Source of the DNA: RGIG3159 sp034927685
GTDB lineage: Bacteria; Bacillota; Clostridia; Oscillospirales; Oscillospiraceae
Assembly: GCA_034927685.1 (NCBI GenBank)
Contig: JAYFPO010000005.1
Coordinates: forward strand, 1-64,000
DNA: 64,000 nt
Direction: 5' to 3'
Of the stretch, positions 25,351-33,393 are shown in pieces; the first letter of the stretch is position 1, and each line of letters opens with the position of its first letter. The position numbers and the translations under genes are program-made. Below the pieces are notes generated by a model. That model was given only the letters and a program-made list of their open reading frames with translations. It did no database searches and had not been told where the DNA came from.

Positions 25351-25379
25351 TTGACAGTTTGCGCCGATTACGGTATAGT
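25351..25379 (+). promoter_or_regulatory. σA-type promoter of the β-propeller lipoprotein
   Basis: TTGACA (25351-25356), 17-bp spacer, TATAGT (25374-25379), 45 bp before the start codon, in the region divergent from the flavoprotein operon. Confidence 0.8.
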
Positions 25380-25424
25380 GATAACGTATTCCGACATGGG
25401 ACAACTTGATATGGAGGATCACGA

Positions 25425-27314
25425 ATGAAACAAAAAAGAAATCGCATACTTTCGCTCCTGCTGGCATGCGGCCTGCTTGCCGCGCTGCTGACAGGCTGCG
25501 GTAGCAATAATGCGCAGGCCTCGACGTCGACGGCTGCGGAGAATTCCTCTGAGATCACAAACAGCGCCGGGGAAACGGTTTCCGTCACGGAGCCTGTGGT
25601 TGCGGAGTCCTACGATGAGCTCTATAACGCGTTTCTCTCCGTGCAGAAAGCTGCCAACGAGATTTACGACGCCAGCGAGGATGAAAGCCTGAACGATGAG
25701 GCACAGCCGGTGAACAGCGACGTGGAGACCTATGGAGATCCGAATTATACGCTGGCGATGGCGCCGACCGAGGGCGTTACCCAGGGCGATTTGATCGTCG
25801 CAGACGATCAGTATATCTATATGGTCTGCGGCAGTGAGCTGGTGATTGTCTCCGCCGCGGGCGCGAACACGGCAGAGGTCGGACGGACCTTTGTGACAGG
25901 GTTGAGTGCAGAGGGCTATCAGGGAGGGGAGACGGCGCAGAAGGTCTATCTCTCCGGCAGCAATCTCTTCGTCATCACCTATGAATACCTCTATCAGAGC
26001 GCGGAGACAGAGAGCGGCTATACCTACAACTCGTCCGAAAAGGTCCACGTCAAGCAGTATGATGTATCCGATCCGGCCAATCCCACGATCGTTTCGGACT
26101 ACGCCCAGAGCGGCCGGTATCTCGGCTCTTATCTGTCCGGCGGCGTGCTCTATCTGATCGGCGCCTACAGCATCTGGTCGCCGGACCAGAGCAACCCCGG
26201 GACCTTTATCCCAACCGTGACCAAAAACGGTGAGGATGCGCTGCTGGACGTGGGTTCCATCTGGATCTGCCCCGGCCTGGACTCTACGGACTATACCGTG
26301 CTGGCCGCCATTGACGCGGGCACGGGCGAGTGCCTGACAACCCGGGCCATGACTGGCTATAACGCCTGGAGCGTCACAGACGGCGGGAGCCTCTATCTGG
26401 CAAGAACCTCCTATACCTACGCGGTCGGAGACGCCTATCAGGAGGCGCAATATTCCGTTCAGGACTACAGCTATAACGCCTACACGCGGCTGCTCCGACT
26501 GAGTATGGATGGCACGCTGAACCTGCAGGGAAGCGGCACCGTGGATGGATATCTGTTCGGACAGGGGGCCATGGAGCTAAACGGCGGCGAGCTTTATCTG
26601 GCCACGGTCATGAACGGGTATTCGTATCAGATTTTCACCGACGAGACCTACGGCTTTGTCAACTATAAGCTCAAGGAGCGGACCTCGACCAACGCGGTTT
26701 ACGCGCTGGACAGCGGCCTGACCACGCAGCGCTCGTTACAGGATACGGCGGCCGGGCAGACCGTCTACAGCATCCACTTTGTTGGAACGACGGCCTATGT
26801 GGTTGGCTATGACGACCTGATTCCGCGCTATGCCGTGGATATGAGCGCGGGAACACTGAAGGCCGTGGCGGTTTCCGGCCTTGATTCGATGGCGCACAAT
26901 CTCTATTACTGGGACGAGAACACGGAAATCGGCGTCGGCGTGGCCACGGATGAGACCGGTGCCGTGAACGGCGTACAGCTCTCTGCCTACGGCTTAAGCG
27001 GCACTTCTCTGCAGCAGCAGGACAGCACGTTTGTCTCCGAGCAGTGGACGCAGGCCATGAACAATCCCAGCGCCGTGCAGGTCTTACCGGATCAGCAGAT
27101 GATCGCGGTGCCGACGGATACCGGCTACCAGCTCTATACCTGGCAGGATGGCAGCCTGACGGCGGCCGGGTCGGTCGAGATGGGCTACGTCTCGGCGGGA
27201 ACGCGCCTGCTTCTGATCGGGGATTGCTGGTACTTCTGCAATGACGCGACTGTGGTCGCGGCCAGCGCGGCGGACCTCTCGCAGCTCGCCAAGGTGGAAT
27301 TTGCATACGGATAA
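25425..27314 (+). CDS. secreted β-propeller lipoprotein (COG4880-like)
   Basis: 629 aa. A lipoprotein signal peptide ends at LLTGC (Cys25), a Ser/Thr/Glu-rich linker follows to about residue 60, and then a long β-rich region. Repeated units such as DQYIYMVCGSELVIV, YLSGSNLFVITYEYLY and LYLIGAYSIW are the blades of a propeller distantly related to WD40. The family is cell-surface and of unknown function; some members are thought to bind or sense envelope components. The ribosome site GGAGG lies just upstream. The next gene starts 12 bp downstream and may be cotranscribed. Confidence 0.85.
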   Translation: MKQKRNRILSLLLACGLLAALLTGCGSNNAQASTSTAAENSSEITNSAGETVSVTEPVVAESYDELYNAFLSVQKAANEIYDASEDESLNDEAQPVNSDVETYGDPNYTLAMAPTEGVTQGDLIVADDQYIYMVCGSELVIVSAAGANTAEVGRTFVTGLSAEGYQGGETAQKVYLSGSNLFVITYEYLYQSAETESGYTYNSSEKVHVKQYDVSDPANPTIVSDYAQSGRYLGSYLSGGVLYLIGAYSIWSPDQSNPGTFIPTVTKNGEDALLDVGSIWICPGLDSTDYTVLAAIDAGTGECLTTRAMTGYNAWSVTDGGSLYLARTSYTYAVGDAYQEAQYSVQDYSYNAYTRLLRLSMDGTLNLQGSGTVDGYLFGQGAMELNGGELYLATVMNGYSYQIFTDETYGFVNYKLKERTSTNAVYALDSGLTTQRSLQDTAAGQTVYSIHFVGTTAYVVGYDDLIPRYAVDMSAGTLKAVAVSGLDSMAHNLYYWDENTEIGVGVATDETGAVNGVQLSAYGLSGTSLQQQDSTFVSEQWTQAMNNPSAVQVLPDQQMIAVPTDTGYQLYTWQDGSLTAAGSVEMGYVSAGTRLLLIGDCWYFCNDATVVAASAADLSQLAKVEFAYG

Positions 27315-27326
27315 GGAGCGAATTTG

Positions 27327-27530
27327 ATGGAGACGGAACGGCTGCGGAGAATTAACGAGCTGGCCCGGAAGGCGAAGGCCGACGGGCTGACCGAGGAGGA
27401 ACTCCGCGAGCGGGACGTGCTGCGCCGGGACTATCTGGCGGCGTTCCGAAAAAATCTGCTGACACAGCTCGATCACACTTATGTCGTGGATGAAAATGGC
27501 AATAAACGAAAGCTGACGGAATACAAATAA
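27327..27530 (+). CDS. DUF896 / YnzC-family small protein
   Basis: 67 aa from ATG 27327 with AAGGAGCG at 27313-27320; a TTG three bases upstream is less likely. It matches the two-helix DUF896 (UPF0291) family: RINELARKAKADGLTEEE, then RRDYLAAFRKN and a C-terminal YVVDENGNKRKL. Bacillus YnzC is a small cytosolic protein in the SOS/cell-division neighbourhood; its function is not established. Confidence 0.92.
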   Translation: METERLRRINELARKAKADGLTEEELRERDVLRRDYLAAFRKNLLTQLDHTYVVDENGNKRKLTEYK

Positions 27531-27532
27531 CC

Positions 27533-27570
27533 AATTACGCGCTGCAAATTTGATTTTGCAGCGCGTAATT
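27533..27570. terminator. hairpin terminator between convergent genes
   Basis: A perfect 16-bp inverted repeat AATTACGCGCTGCAAA (27533-27548 with 27555-27570) around TTTGAT. AT-rich stem ends provide short U runs in both directions. Confidence 0.75.
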
Positions 27571-27572
27571 GA

Positions 27573-27830
27573 TTATTGGAGCAGAAAATAAACGAGCAGT
27601 CCAAGGTGCAGCAGCAAAAACAGCGGCACCAGAATTTGGAATTTCAGCTTTCTCGTCTTGTGATGGAACACAAGCATACCCAGCAGCGTGCCGAGGCTGC
27701 CGCCCAGAAACGCGGCCAGAAGCAGCGTTCGCTCGGGAATCCGCCAAGCGCCCGTTCGGGCTTTCCGTTTATCCAGATACATATTCAGGAAACCAAGGGC
27801 ATTTATTAGTAGCAGGGGTAAGCACCACAT
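27573..27830 (-). CDS. DUF1294 small membrane protein
   Basis: 85 aa from ATG 27830, with GAAAGGA at 27840-27846; an in-frame TTG at 27848 overlaps that site. It matches DUF1294: a first helix, then DKRKARTGAWRIPERTLLLAAFLGGSLGTLLGM and HKTRKLKF, ending in a second hydrophobic segment. It is an integral membrane family of unknown function. It starts only 30 bp from a divergent gene, leaving little room for separate promoters. Confidence 0.9.
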   Translation of the reverse strand: MWCLPLLLINALGFLNMYLDKRKARTGAWRIPERTLLLAAFLGGSLGTLLGMLVFHHKTRKLKFQILVPLFLLLHLGLLVYFLLQ

Positions 27831-27860
27831 CCAATTGTATCCTTTCAAGGGGGTCAGAAA

Positions 27861-28376
27861 TTGAAAAAACTCGGACTGTTACTGATGATGCTGCTCATTC
27901 TCACCGGCTGTGCAGGAAAGGCACAGACCACGATGGAGTATGTGGAGGATGGATTTGGGGAATCCACGGCGCAGCCCTATACCATTGTATTCGGTGCGCC
28001 GGATGGGCTGACGCAGGAGACCTTCGGCGAAGCCTCGCGCAGCAACGTGTACTACGCGGAAAACGGCGACTATTCCATCACAACTGAGGTTCTGGATGCC
28101 TCCACGGTGGAGGAGGCCGTGCAGTCGATCTCTGGTTTCCCCATGGATCAGCTGGAGGTTATCACACTCAACCGCTTCCCAATGGACGAATACCGCTTTG
28201 CGTGGGCCACCTGCGGAGAAGAAGAGAGCACGGTATCACGCTGCGCCCTGATCGCGGGGGAGGATTATTACTATGTCCTGACCATGACGGAGAAAACGGG
28301 GCTGGGAGGCACTTACGACAGCGTGGCCGACTACGTCTTTTCCACCTTCGGTCTCAGCATGGAGGAAGAAGTTTGA
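27861..28376 (+). CDS. lipoprotein of unknown function
   Basis: 171 aa starting at TTG 27861, preceded by AAGGGGG at 27847-27853. A short signal peptide ends at LTGC (Cys17). The mature part has mixed α/β character with conserved-looking YTIVFGAPDGLTQE, FPMDEYRFAWATCGEEE and a C-terminal LSMEEEV. No family is recognised. It should be attached to the outer face of the membrane. Confidence 0.72.
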   Translation: MKKLGLLLMMLLILTGCAGKAQTTMEYVEDGFGESTAQPYTIVFGAPDGLTQETFGEASRSNVYYAENGDYSITTEVLDASTVEEAVQSISGFPMDQLEVITLNRFPMDEYRFAWATCGEEESTVSRCALIAGEDYYYVLTMTEKTGLGGTYDSVADYVFSTFGLSMEEEV

Positions 28377-28436
28377 TTTAGAGTCCGCCCGTACCCATTG
28401 TAGAATGAGAATCCTAAACTGTAAACAAGGAAAACA

Positions 28437-28469
28437 GGCCTGCTGCAAAATAATCGTTTGCAGCAGGCC
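28437..28469 (+). terminator. hairpin after the lipoprotein gene
   Basis: A perfect 13-bp stem GGCCTGCTGCAAA (28437-28449 with 28457-28469). The following sequence is only weakly T-containing (ACAATTG), so efficiency is uncertain. Confidence 0.6.
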
Positions 28470-28498
28470 ACAATTGCACGGCCACAGAAGATATTTTC

Positions 28499-28526
28499 TT
28501 TACTTTTTTCGAGAATATGGTAAAAT
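28499..28526 (+). promoter_or_regulatory. candidate promoter of the oxoamine synthase operon
   Basis: TTTACT (28499-28504), 16-bp spacer and TAAAAT (28521-28526) with an upstream TG (extended -10), 73 bp before the start. Confidence 0.5.
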
Positions 28527-28598
28527 GACCTGGAAGTCAAATCGCGGGCCCTTGCCGCGCTGGCCTGTTTCAGGTTTTTCCCATACTTAGGAGGTAGT

Positions 28599-29780
28599 TT
28601 GAATTTGGATATTTTTGCAAAATGCTACGAACGAATGGTTGCCGACGATGCCCGCGAGGCGGGGCTTTACCCGTATTTCCGCGCGCTGGAGAGTCGGCAG
28701 GATAAGGAAGTCATCATGGAGGGCAAGCGCCGGATCATGCTTGGCTCCAACAACTATCTGGGCCTCACCACAAACCCGGAAATCGTGGAGGCCGGCATTC
28801 ACGCGCTGGAGCAGTACGGCACCGGCTGCTCAGGCTCCCGTTTTCTCAACGGCACATTGACGTTGCATCTGGAGCTGGAACGCGAGCTGGCAAGGTTTCT
28901 TTGCAAGGACGACGTCGTGACCTTCTCCACCGGCTTTCAGTCCAATCTCGGCATCATTTCCGCGCTGGTTACCCACGGAGACTATGTAATCTGTGACCGG
29001 GAAAATCACGCATCCATCTATGACGGCTGCAAATTAAGCTACGGAAAAATGCTGCGCTACCGCCATTCGGACATGGAGCAGCTCGAAAAATCTCTGCAAA
29101 AGGTGCCGGAGAGCGCCGGTGCGCTGATCGTGACCGACGGCGTGTTCTCCATGGGCGGCGACATTGCGAATCTGCCTGAAATCTGCCGCCTCGCGAAAAA
29201 GTACGGCGCGCGGGTCATGGTGGATGATGCGCACGGTCTCGGCGTGATCGGCGAGGGCGGACGCGGCACGGCCAACTATTATGGGCTCGAGGATCAGGTA
29301 GATATCTACATGGGTACCTTCTCCAAGTCTCTGGCCTCCCTCGGCGGCTATATGGCGGCGGACGCGCGGATTTGCGACTATGTGCGCCACACGTCTCGGC
29401 CCCATATTTTCTCTGCCTCCATCCCACCCGCCAACTGCGCGGTTGCGCTGGCGTCCCTGCGCCATATTGAGGCGCATCCTGAGCTCGTAACCAGACTGTC
29501 CGAACTGGCGGCTTACGGGCGGAAAAAATATCAGGAAAATGAAATCCCGATCATGCTGTCCACCACGCCGATCATCCCGATCTATACCTACGAGTCCATG
29601 CGGACGCTGCAAATTCAGAAGGATATCTATGAGGGCGGCGTCTATGTCAACGCCGTGCTGCCGCCTGCCTGTGCCCCGGGCGAATGCCTGCTGCGGACCA
29701 GCCTGATGGCGACGCTGACCGAGGCCCTGATTGACGAGGCTGCGGATATTATGGCAAAGGTGATTCACAGCCATGAGTAA
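28599..29780 (+). CDS. α-oxoamine synthase, serine-palmitoyltransferase-like
   Basis: 393 aa. The PLP-dependent fold shows GSNNYLGLT, YGTGCSGSRFLNGTL, the cofactor-stacking DRENHASIYDG, and the Schiff-base Lys in GTFSKSLASLGGY (Lys243). GTFSKSLAS together with CSGSRFLNGT resembles bacterial serine palmitoyltransferases more than KBL or BioF. The reaction would be decarboxylative condensation of an amino acid with an acyl-CoA/ACP to an aminoketone. The start is TTG 28599 or TTG 28605, with AGGAGGT at 28589-28595. An SDR reductase overlaps its 3' end, as expected for reduction of the ketone. Exact substrates are inferred. Confidence 0.85.
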   Translation: MNLDIFAKCYERMVADDAREAGLYPYFRALESRQDKEVIMEGKRRIMLGSNNYLGLTTNPEIVEAGIHALEQYGTGCSGSRFLNGTLTLHLELERELARFLCKDDVVTFSTGFQSNLGIISALVTHGDYVICDRENHASIYDGCKLSYGKMLRYRHSDMEQLEKSLQKVPESAGALIVTDGVFSMGGDIANLPEICRLAKKYGARVMVDDAHGLGVIGEGGRGTANYYGLEDQVDIYMGTFSKSLASLGGYMAADARICDYVRHTSRPHIFSASIPPANCAVALASLRHIEAHPELVTRLSELAAYGRKKYQENEIPIMLSTTPIIPIYTYESMRTLQIQKDIYEGGVYVNAVLPPACAPGECLLRTSLMATLTEALIDEAADIMAKVIHSHE

Positions 29781-30564
29781 GGTCGTTCTTTTGACCGGCG
29801 GCAGTTCCGGTATCGGGCAGCAGACCGCCCGCGCCCTGCAAGCAGCAGGCTGCAAGGTCTATGAGATGAGCCGCAAGCCCGCGCAGCAGGAGGGAATCCT
29901 CCATCTGGCCGGCGACGTGACGGAGGAAAGCGCCGTCCGCCGCGCCGTGGAGCAGGTCATTGCACAGGAGGGGAGAATCGACATTCTCGTGAACAACGCC
30001 GGCTTTGGCATCTCCGGCGCCGTTGAGTTTACGGAAACGGACGAAGCGCAGCACCAGCTGGACGTCAACTTTTTTGGTATGGTCCGGGTTTGCCGCGCGG
30101 TTTTGCCCCATATGCGGCAGGCGGGAAGCGGCAGGATTGTCAATCTGAGCTCCGTTGCCGCGCCGGTGCCGATTCCGTTTCAAGCATTTTACTCCGCCTC
30201 CAAGGCGGCCATCAATGCCTATACCTTGGCGCTTGCGAACGAAATACGGCCCTATGGCGTCACGGTCTGCGCGGTCATGCCCGGCGACATTAAAACCGGC
30301 TTTACCGCCGCGCGGGAAAAGCAGATTCGCGGCGATGAAATCTACGGCGGCCGGATTTCACGCTCCGTCGCCCGCATGGAGCACGATGAGCAGACCGGCA
30401 TGACTCCCAGCGCCGCCGGAGCCTACATCGCGAAGCTGGCGCTGCGGCGTTCGGTCAAGCCGCTCTATGCCATCCGCTTTGACTACAAATTCTTCGTCAT
30501 CCTGTCCCGGATTTTGCCGGTCCGGTTTCTCAACTATCTGATCGGCGTTCTCTACGCGAAGTAA
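29773..30564 (+). CDS. SDR-family reductase, possible 3-ketosphinganine-type reductase
   Basis: 263 aa, overlapping the preceding gene by 8 bp. The nucleotide motif TGGSSGIG (8-15), NNAG motif and catalytic Ser ... Tyr140-x3-Lys144 (YSASK) mark a classical short-chain dehydrogenase. The hydrophobic C-terminus (FFVILSRILPVRFLNYLIGVLY) suggests membrane association, as in ketosphinganine reductases. It probably reduces the product of the upstream synthase with NAD(P)H. An unrelated lipid or steroid substrate is possible. Confidence 0.85.
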   Translation: MSKVVLLTGGSSGIGQQTARALQAAGCKVYEMSRKPAQQEGILHLAGDVTEESAVRRAVEQVIAQEGRIDILVNNAGFGISGAVEFTETDEAQHQLDVNFFGMVRVCRAVLPHMRQAGSGRIVNLSSVAAPVPIPFQAFYSASKAAINAYTLALANEIRPYGVTVCAVMPGDIKTGFTAAREKQIRGDEIYGGRISRSVARMEHDEQTGMTPSAAGAYIAKLALRRSVKPLYAIRFDYKFFVILSRILPVRFLNYLIGVLYAK

Positions 30565-30571
30565 GGAAGCT

Positions 30572-30611
30572 CCCCACCGCAGCCTGTATGGTTTGCGATG
30601 GGGATTTTTTT
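30572..30611 (+). terminator. intrinsic terminator after the SDR gene
   Basis: A 10-bp stem with one mismatch (30572-30581 with 30594-30603) is followed by ATTTTTTT (30604-30611). Confidence 0.85.
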
Positions 30612-30630
30612 ACTGTTATCATAAAAAGTG

Positions 30631-30688
30631 CAAAGTCGACTTGACAAAACGCGCAAAGTGTACTATACTAAAAGTGCAAAGTTAACTT
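30631..30688 (+). promoter_or_regulatory. promoter with three phased operators for the XRE regulator
   Basis: Promoter: TTGACA (30641-30646), 17-bp spacer, TATACT (30664-30669). Three copies of CAAAGT-nn-ACT(T/A) begin at 30631, 30654 and 30677, exactly 23 bp apart. The first overlaps the -35 box, the second abuts and overlaps the -10 box and the third lies just downstream. Palindromic cores are AAGTCGACTT and AAGTTAACTT. This is the expected layout for autorepression by the HTH protein encoded next. Confidence 0.75.
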
Positions 30689-30712
30689 AGCAAACAAACA
30701 GGAGATGATCGC

Positions 30713-30913
30713 TTGCGGACAAAAATCAAGGAACTGCGCAGGGCACAAAAACTGTCTCAGGAGGAGCTGGCCGACGCAGTCGGTACGACGCGCCAGACCA
30801 TTACTTCCATCGAGACGGGGAAATATGTCGCCTCGCTGCCGCTGGCCTACAAGATTGCCCGGTATTTCGGGCTGACCATTGAAGAAATATTTGATTTATC
30901 GGAGGAACTGTAA
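30713..30913 (+). CDS. small XRE-family HTH regulator
   Basis: 66 aa starting at TTG 30713 with AGGAG 8 bp upstream. It consists almost entirely of an HTH_3/Cro-CI domain: IKELRRAQKLSQEELADAVGTTRQTITSIETGKY, then LAYKIARYFGLTIEEIFDL. It is likely a dimeric DNA-binding repressor acting on the three upstream operators. Its stop overlaps the start of a membrane-protein gene (TAATG), a common Firmicutes pairing of XRE regulator and small membrane protein. Confidence 0.93.
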   Translation: MRTKIKELRRAQKLSQEELADAVGTTRQTITSIETGKYVASLPLAYKIARYFGLTIEEIFDLSEEL

Positions 30914-31377
30914 TGGAAAAAGAATTGGAGCGTTATCGGAAATCGATTCGGAATCAGAATTTTGTGTTTGCTGGGGCAGCTGTGATCCTGATCGTGTTCA
31001 TCGTGCTCAGCCTGCTGGAGGTGTTTCAGCCCGCTTATCGGAATGAACGCTGGGCGGACGGCTGGAACGGATTTATCTGCGGCGCCAGCAGCAGCGTTGT
31101 GGCGCTGATGCTGTTTGGAATTATCCAAAATCTTCGGGCCATGCGCCGCCCGGACGTGCTGCGGAAGCAGTATGTCAGAGAGCACGACGAGCGGACGAGG
31201 GAGATCTGCTACCGCTCCGGACACAGCTCCTACTGGTTTGACTCGCTGGGACTGCTGCTGGGCGTCGTGATCGGCGGGTATTTTCATCCTGTGGTGTCCC
31301 TGAGCTGCCTGGGGTGCCTGTTGTACATTTGTCTCGTTCGGGCTGCTTTGAAAATTTACTACTATAAAAAGCTGTAA
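30913..31377 (+). CDS. membrane protein paired with the XRE regulator
   Basis: 154 aa with about four hydrophobic segments (FVFAGAAVILIVFIVLSLL; FICGASSSVVALMLFGII; LGLLLGVVIGG; VSLSCLGCLLYICLVRAAL) and a soluble charged loop (RRPDVLRKQYVREHDERT). Its start overlaps the regulator stop by 1 bp. The function is unknown. In similar pairs the membrane protein may sense envelope state or sequester the regulator; that is inference. Confidence 0.85.
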   Translation: MEKELERYRKSIRNQNFVFAGAAVILIVFIVLSLLEVFQPAYRNERWADGWNGFICGASSSVVALMLFGIIQNLRAMRRPDVLRKQYVREHDERTREICYRSGHSSYWFDSLGLLLGVVIGGYFHPVVSLSCLGCLLYICLVRAALKIYYYKKL

Positions 31378-31409
31378 AAAGTGAAATTCATCATCGATCA
31401 GGCGCTGAT

Positions 31410-32399
31410 TCAGGAATTTTCTGATTCATACTGTCTTAGCGAGGCAGTCAGGAGGGCGCGGTATTCGTCCACGACCTGCGGGGGAAAGAGGATCTGCGCC
31501 CGGTTGCCGAACCCGGCGACCCAGCCGAGAAACAGCGGCGAGTCTGCGACAACCGCCGTAAAGATCACGTGTTCCGGGCCGTCGGGGATCAGCAGACTGT
31601 CATGGCCGAATCGGTCGATCACCACACCTGCCAGAGAGTTGTGAAACCGCAGCTTCACAGTCGTCTCGCTGCCGTGGTACATTCCGAACACCTTCTTGCC
31701 ATAGGCCGCAAGATCCAGATGTTTGGTTTCCTCGGTCTGTACTCTGGGCTGGCCGGTGGCCTCAATGGATTCCATCTTGTCCACCCGGTAGTGCGTCAGG
31801 CCGTGTCGCTCCGAGTGGGCGATCAGATAGTAGTTTTCTTCCGCCCAGCACAGAGCAATGGGACTGGCCAGATAGCGTCCCTCACGAAAATGGCGTTTGC
31901 CGTCCACGCCCCAGTCGAAGTAGCGGAACCGAATCTGTGAATTGCCGGCAATGGCCTCATGAATCCGGTCTACATTATAATAGATGCTCTCGTTCATGGT
32001 CTTGACGCGACCGCTGACCACGACCTGCCGCCGCAGAGCGCCCGCTTCGTGGACGCTCAGAAGATTTTCCAGCTTGCGGATCAATTCCCGGGATTTCCGC
32101 TCGCTCAAAAAACGGCTGGATTGCACCGCATCCACCAACAGCTTGAGTTCCGGCAGCTCAAAATCGCGGGAGGCCAGATAGTAGCCGCTGTGGCAGCCGG
32201 CGGCTTTTTCAATGTCCATGCCGCAGGCCCGGAGCGTCTCCAGATCGGAATAAATGCTCTTGCGTTCGGCGCGGATGCCTTGATTTGAAAGAACGTCCAA
32301 AAGATCGGACATGGAAGCCGGGTGCGCCTCGTCGGTTCGACGCAGAAAGTAGTCGCGGAGAACCAGCAGCTTTTGCTTTTGTTTTTCAGATTTCGCCAT
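31410..32399 (-). CDS. WYL-domain transcriptional regulator
   Basis: 329 aa from ATG 32399, with AGGAGGCG at 32405-32412. Residues 5-75 form an HTH_11-type winged helix (LLDVLSNQGIRAERKSIYSDLETL) and the C-terminal half is a WYL domain with ALCWAEENYYLIAHSE and a WCX-type tail. WYL proteins sense nucleic acids or nucleotides and regulate stress or defence genes. It is divergent from endonuclease IV (nfo), so a link to DNA damage is possible. A longer in-frame extension to 33404 only reflects absence of stops opposite nfo and is not coding. Confidence 0.9.
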   Translation of the reverse strand: MAKSEKQKQKLLVLRDYFLRRTDEAHPASMSDLLDVLSNQGIRAERKSIYSDLETLRACGMDIEKAAGCHSGYYLASRDFELPELKLLVDAVQSSRFLSERKSRELIRKLENLLSVHEAGALRRQVVVSGRVKTMNESIYYNVDRIHEAIAGNSQIRFRYFDWGVDGKRHFREGRYLASPIALCWAEENYYLIAHSERHGLTHYRVDKMESIEATGQPRVQTEETKHLDLAAYGKKVFGMYHGSETTVKLRFHNSLAGVVIDRFGHDSLLIPDGPEHVIFTAVVADSPLFLGWVAGFGNRAQILFPPQVVDEYRALLTASLRQYESENS

Positions 32400-32427
32400 A
32401 ATACCGCCTCCTGTACCCAAAATACCA

Positions 32428-32465
32428 CAGACCCGGAAAAAAGGAAACCGGGTCTGGGTTTTTTT
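32428..32465 (+). terminator. intrinsic terminator upstream of nfo
   Basis: A 9-bp stem CAGACCCGG (32428-32436 with 32448-32456) is followed by GGTTTTTTT (32457-32465) on the plus strand. It precedes the nfo -10 box and no plus-strand gene lies upstream, so it would stop transcription antisense to the WYL gene. Confidence 0.7.
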
Positions 32466-32474
32466 ACGCCGGTA

Positions 32475-32483
32475 TGATATAAT
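32475..32483 (+). promoter_or_regulatory. extended -10 promoter of nfo
   Basis: TGATATAAT (32475-32483) is an extended -10 element 21 bp before the start codon. No good -35 box is seen. Confidence 0.5.
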
Positions 32484-32504
32484 TTGTGAAAAGGAGTGAA
32501 CGTT

Positions 32505-33335
32505 ATGCCATATCTTGGCTGTCATTTGTCCTCTTCCGCGGGGTTTCTCTCCATGGGGGAGGCAGCGCTGCAAATCGGCGCGGACACCTTTCAGTTTTTT
32601 ACGCGGAACCCCCGCGGCGGCAAAGCGAAGCCGCTGGACCGGGCGGATGCCGCGTCTCTGCTGCGCCTGATGGAGGCGCATGGCTTCGGCCCTGTGATCG
32701 CCCATGCGCCATACACGATCAACCCCTGCTCTGCCGCGCCCGAGACGCGCGAATTTGCGAAAAGCACCATGGCGGACGATCTGCTGCGGATGGAGGCGCT
32801 GCCGGGGCAGTACTACAATTTTCATCCCGGCAGCCACGTTGGACAGGGGACTGAGGCAGGGATCTGCCTGATTTCCGGAATGCTGAACGAAATAATGACC
32901 GGGGAGCAGACGACCACGGTGCTGCTGGAGACCATGGCAGGCAAGGGCAGCGAAGTCGGCGGACGCTTTGAAGAGCTGCGGGAGCTGCTGGACCGCGCGG
33001 CCGTGCCGGAAAAATTGGGCGTATGTCTGGACACCTGCCACGTCTACGACGCGGGCTACGACATTGCGCGCGATCTGGACGGCGTACTGACGGAGTTTGA
33101 CCGCGTGATCGGTCTCAGCCGTCTGAAGGCGCTGCACCTCAATGACAGCAAAAATCCATTTTCCAGCCATAAGGACCGGCATGAGAAGCTGGGACAGGGC
33201 AGCCTTGGGCTGGAGGCCTTTCAGAGAATTGTCACAAATCCCGCGCTGCAGGGCCTGCCCATGGTGCTGGAAACGCCCAACGAGCTGCCCGGCTATGCGT
33301 TGGAAATTGCACTGTTGCGGGCGGTTCTTTCTTGA
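32505..33335 (+). CDS. nfo: AP endonuclease IV
   Basis: 276 aa from ATG 32505 with AAGGAGTG at 32491-32498. It is a TIM-barrel with the zinc ligands of the family: His in VIAHAPYTIN, FHPGSH, Glu in LLETMAGKG, Asp/His in CLDTCHVYDAGYD, HLNDSKNPFSSHKDRHEKLGQG, and the final Glu in VLETPN. It cleaves 5' to abasic sites in base-excision repair. The length is usual for the family. Confidence 0.96.
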   Translation: MPYLGCHLSSSAGFLSMGEAALQIGADTFQFFTRNPRGGKAKPLDRADAASLLRLMEAHGFGPVIAHAPYTINPCSAAPETREFAKSTMADDLLRMEALPGQYYNFHPGSHVGQGTEAGICLISGMLNEIMTGEQTTTVLLETMAGKGSEVGGRFEELRELLDRAAVPEKLGVCLDTCHVYDAGYDIARDLDGVLTEFDRVIGLSRLKALHLNDSKNPFSSHKDRHEKLGQGSLGLEAFQRIVTNPALQGLPMVLETPNELPGYALEIALLRAVLS

Positions 33336-33393
33336 CGAAAGAACACGAATGTGATACTCTTTGGGAAAGATTGCGCGGAGGGAGGGGACGGCC

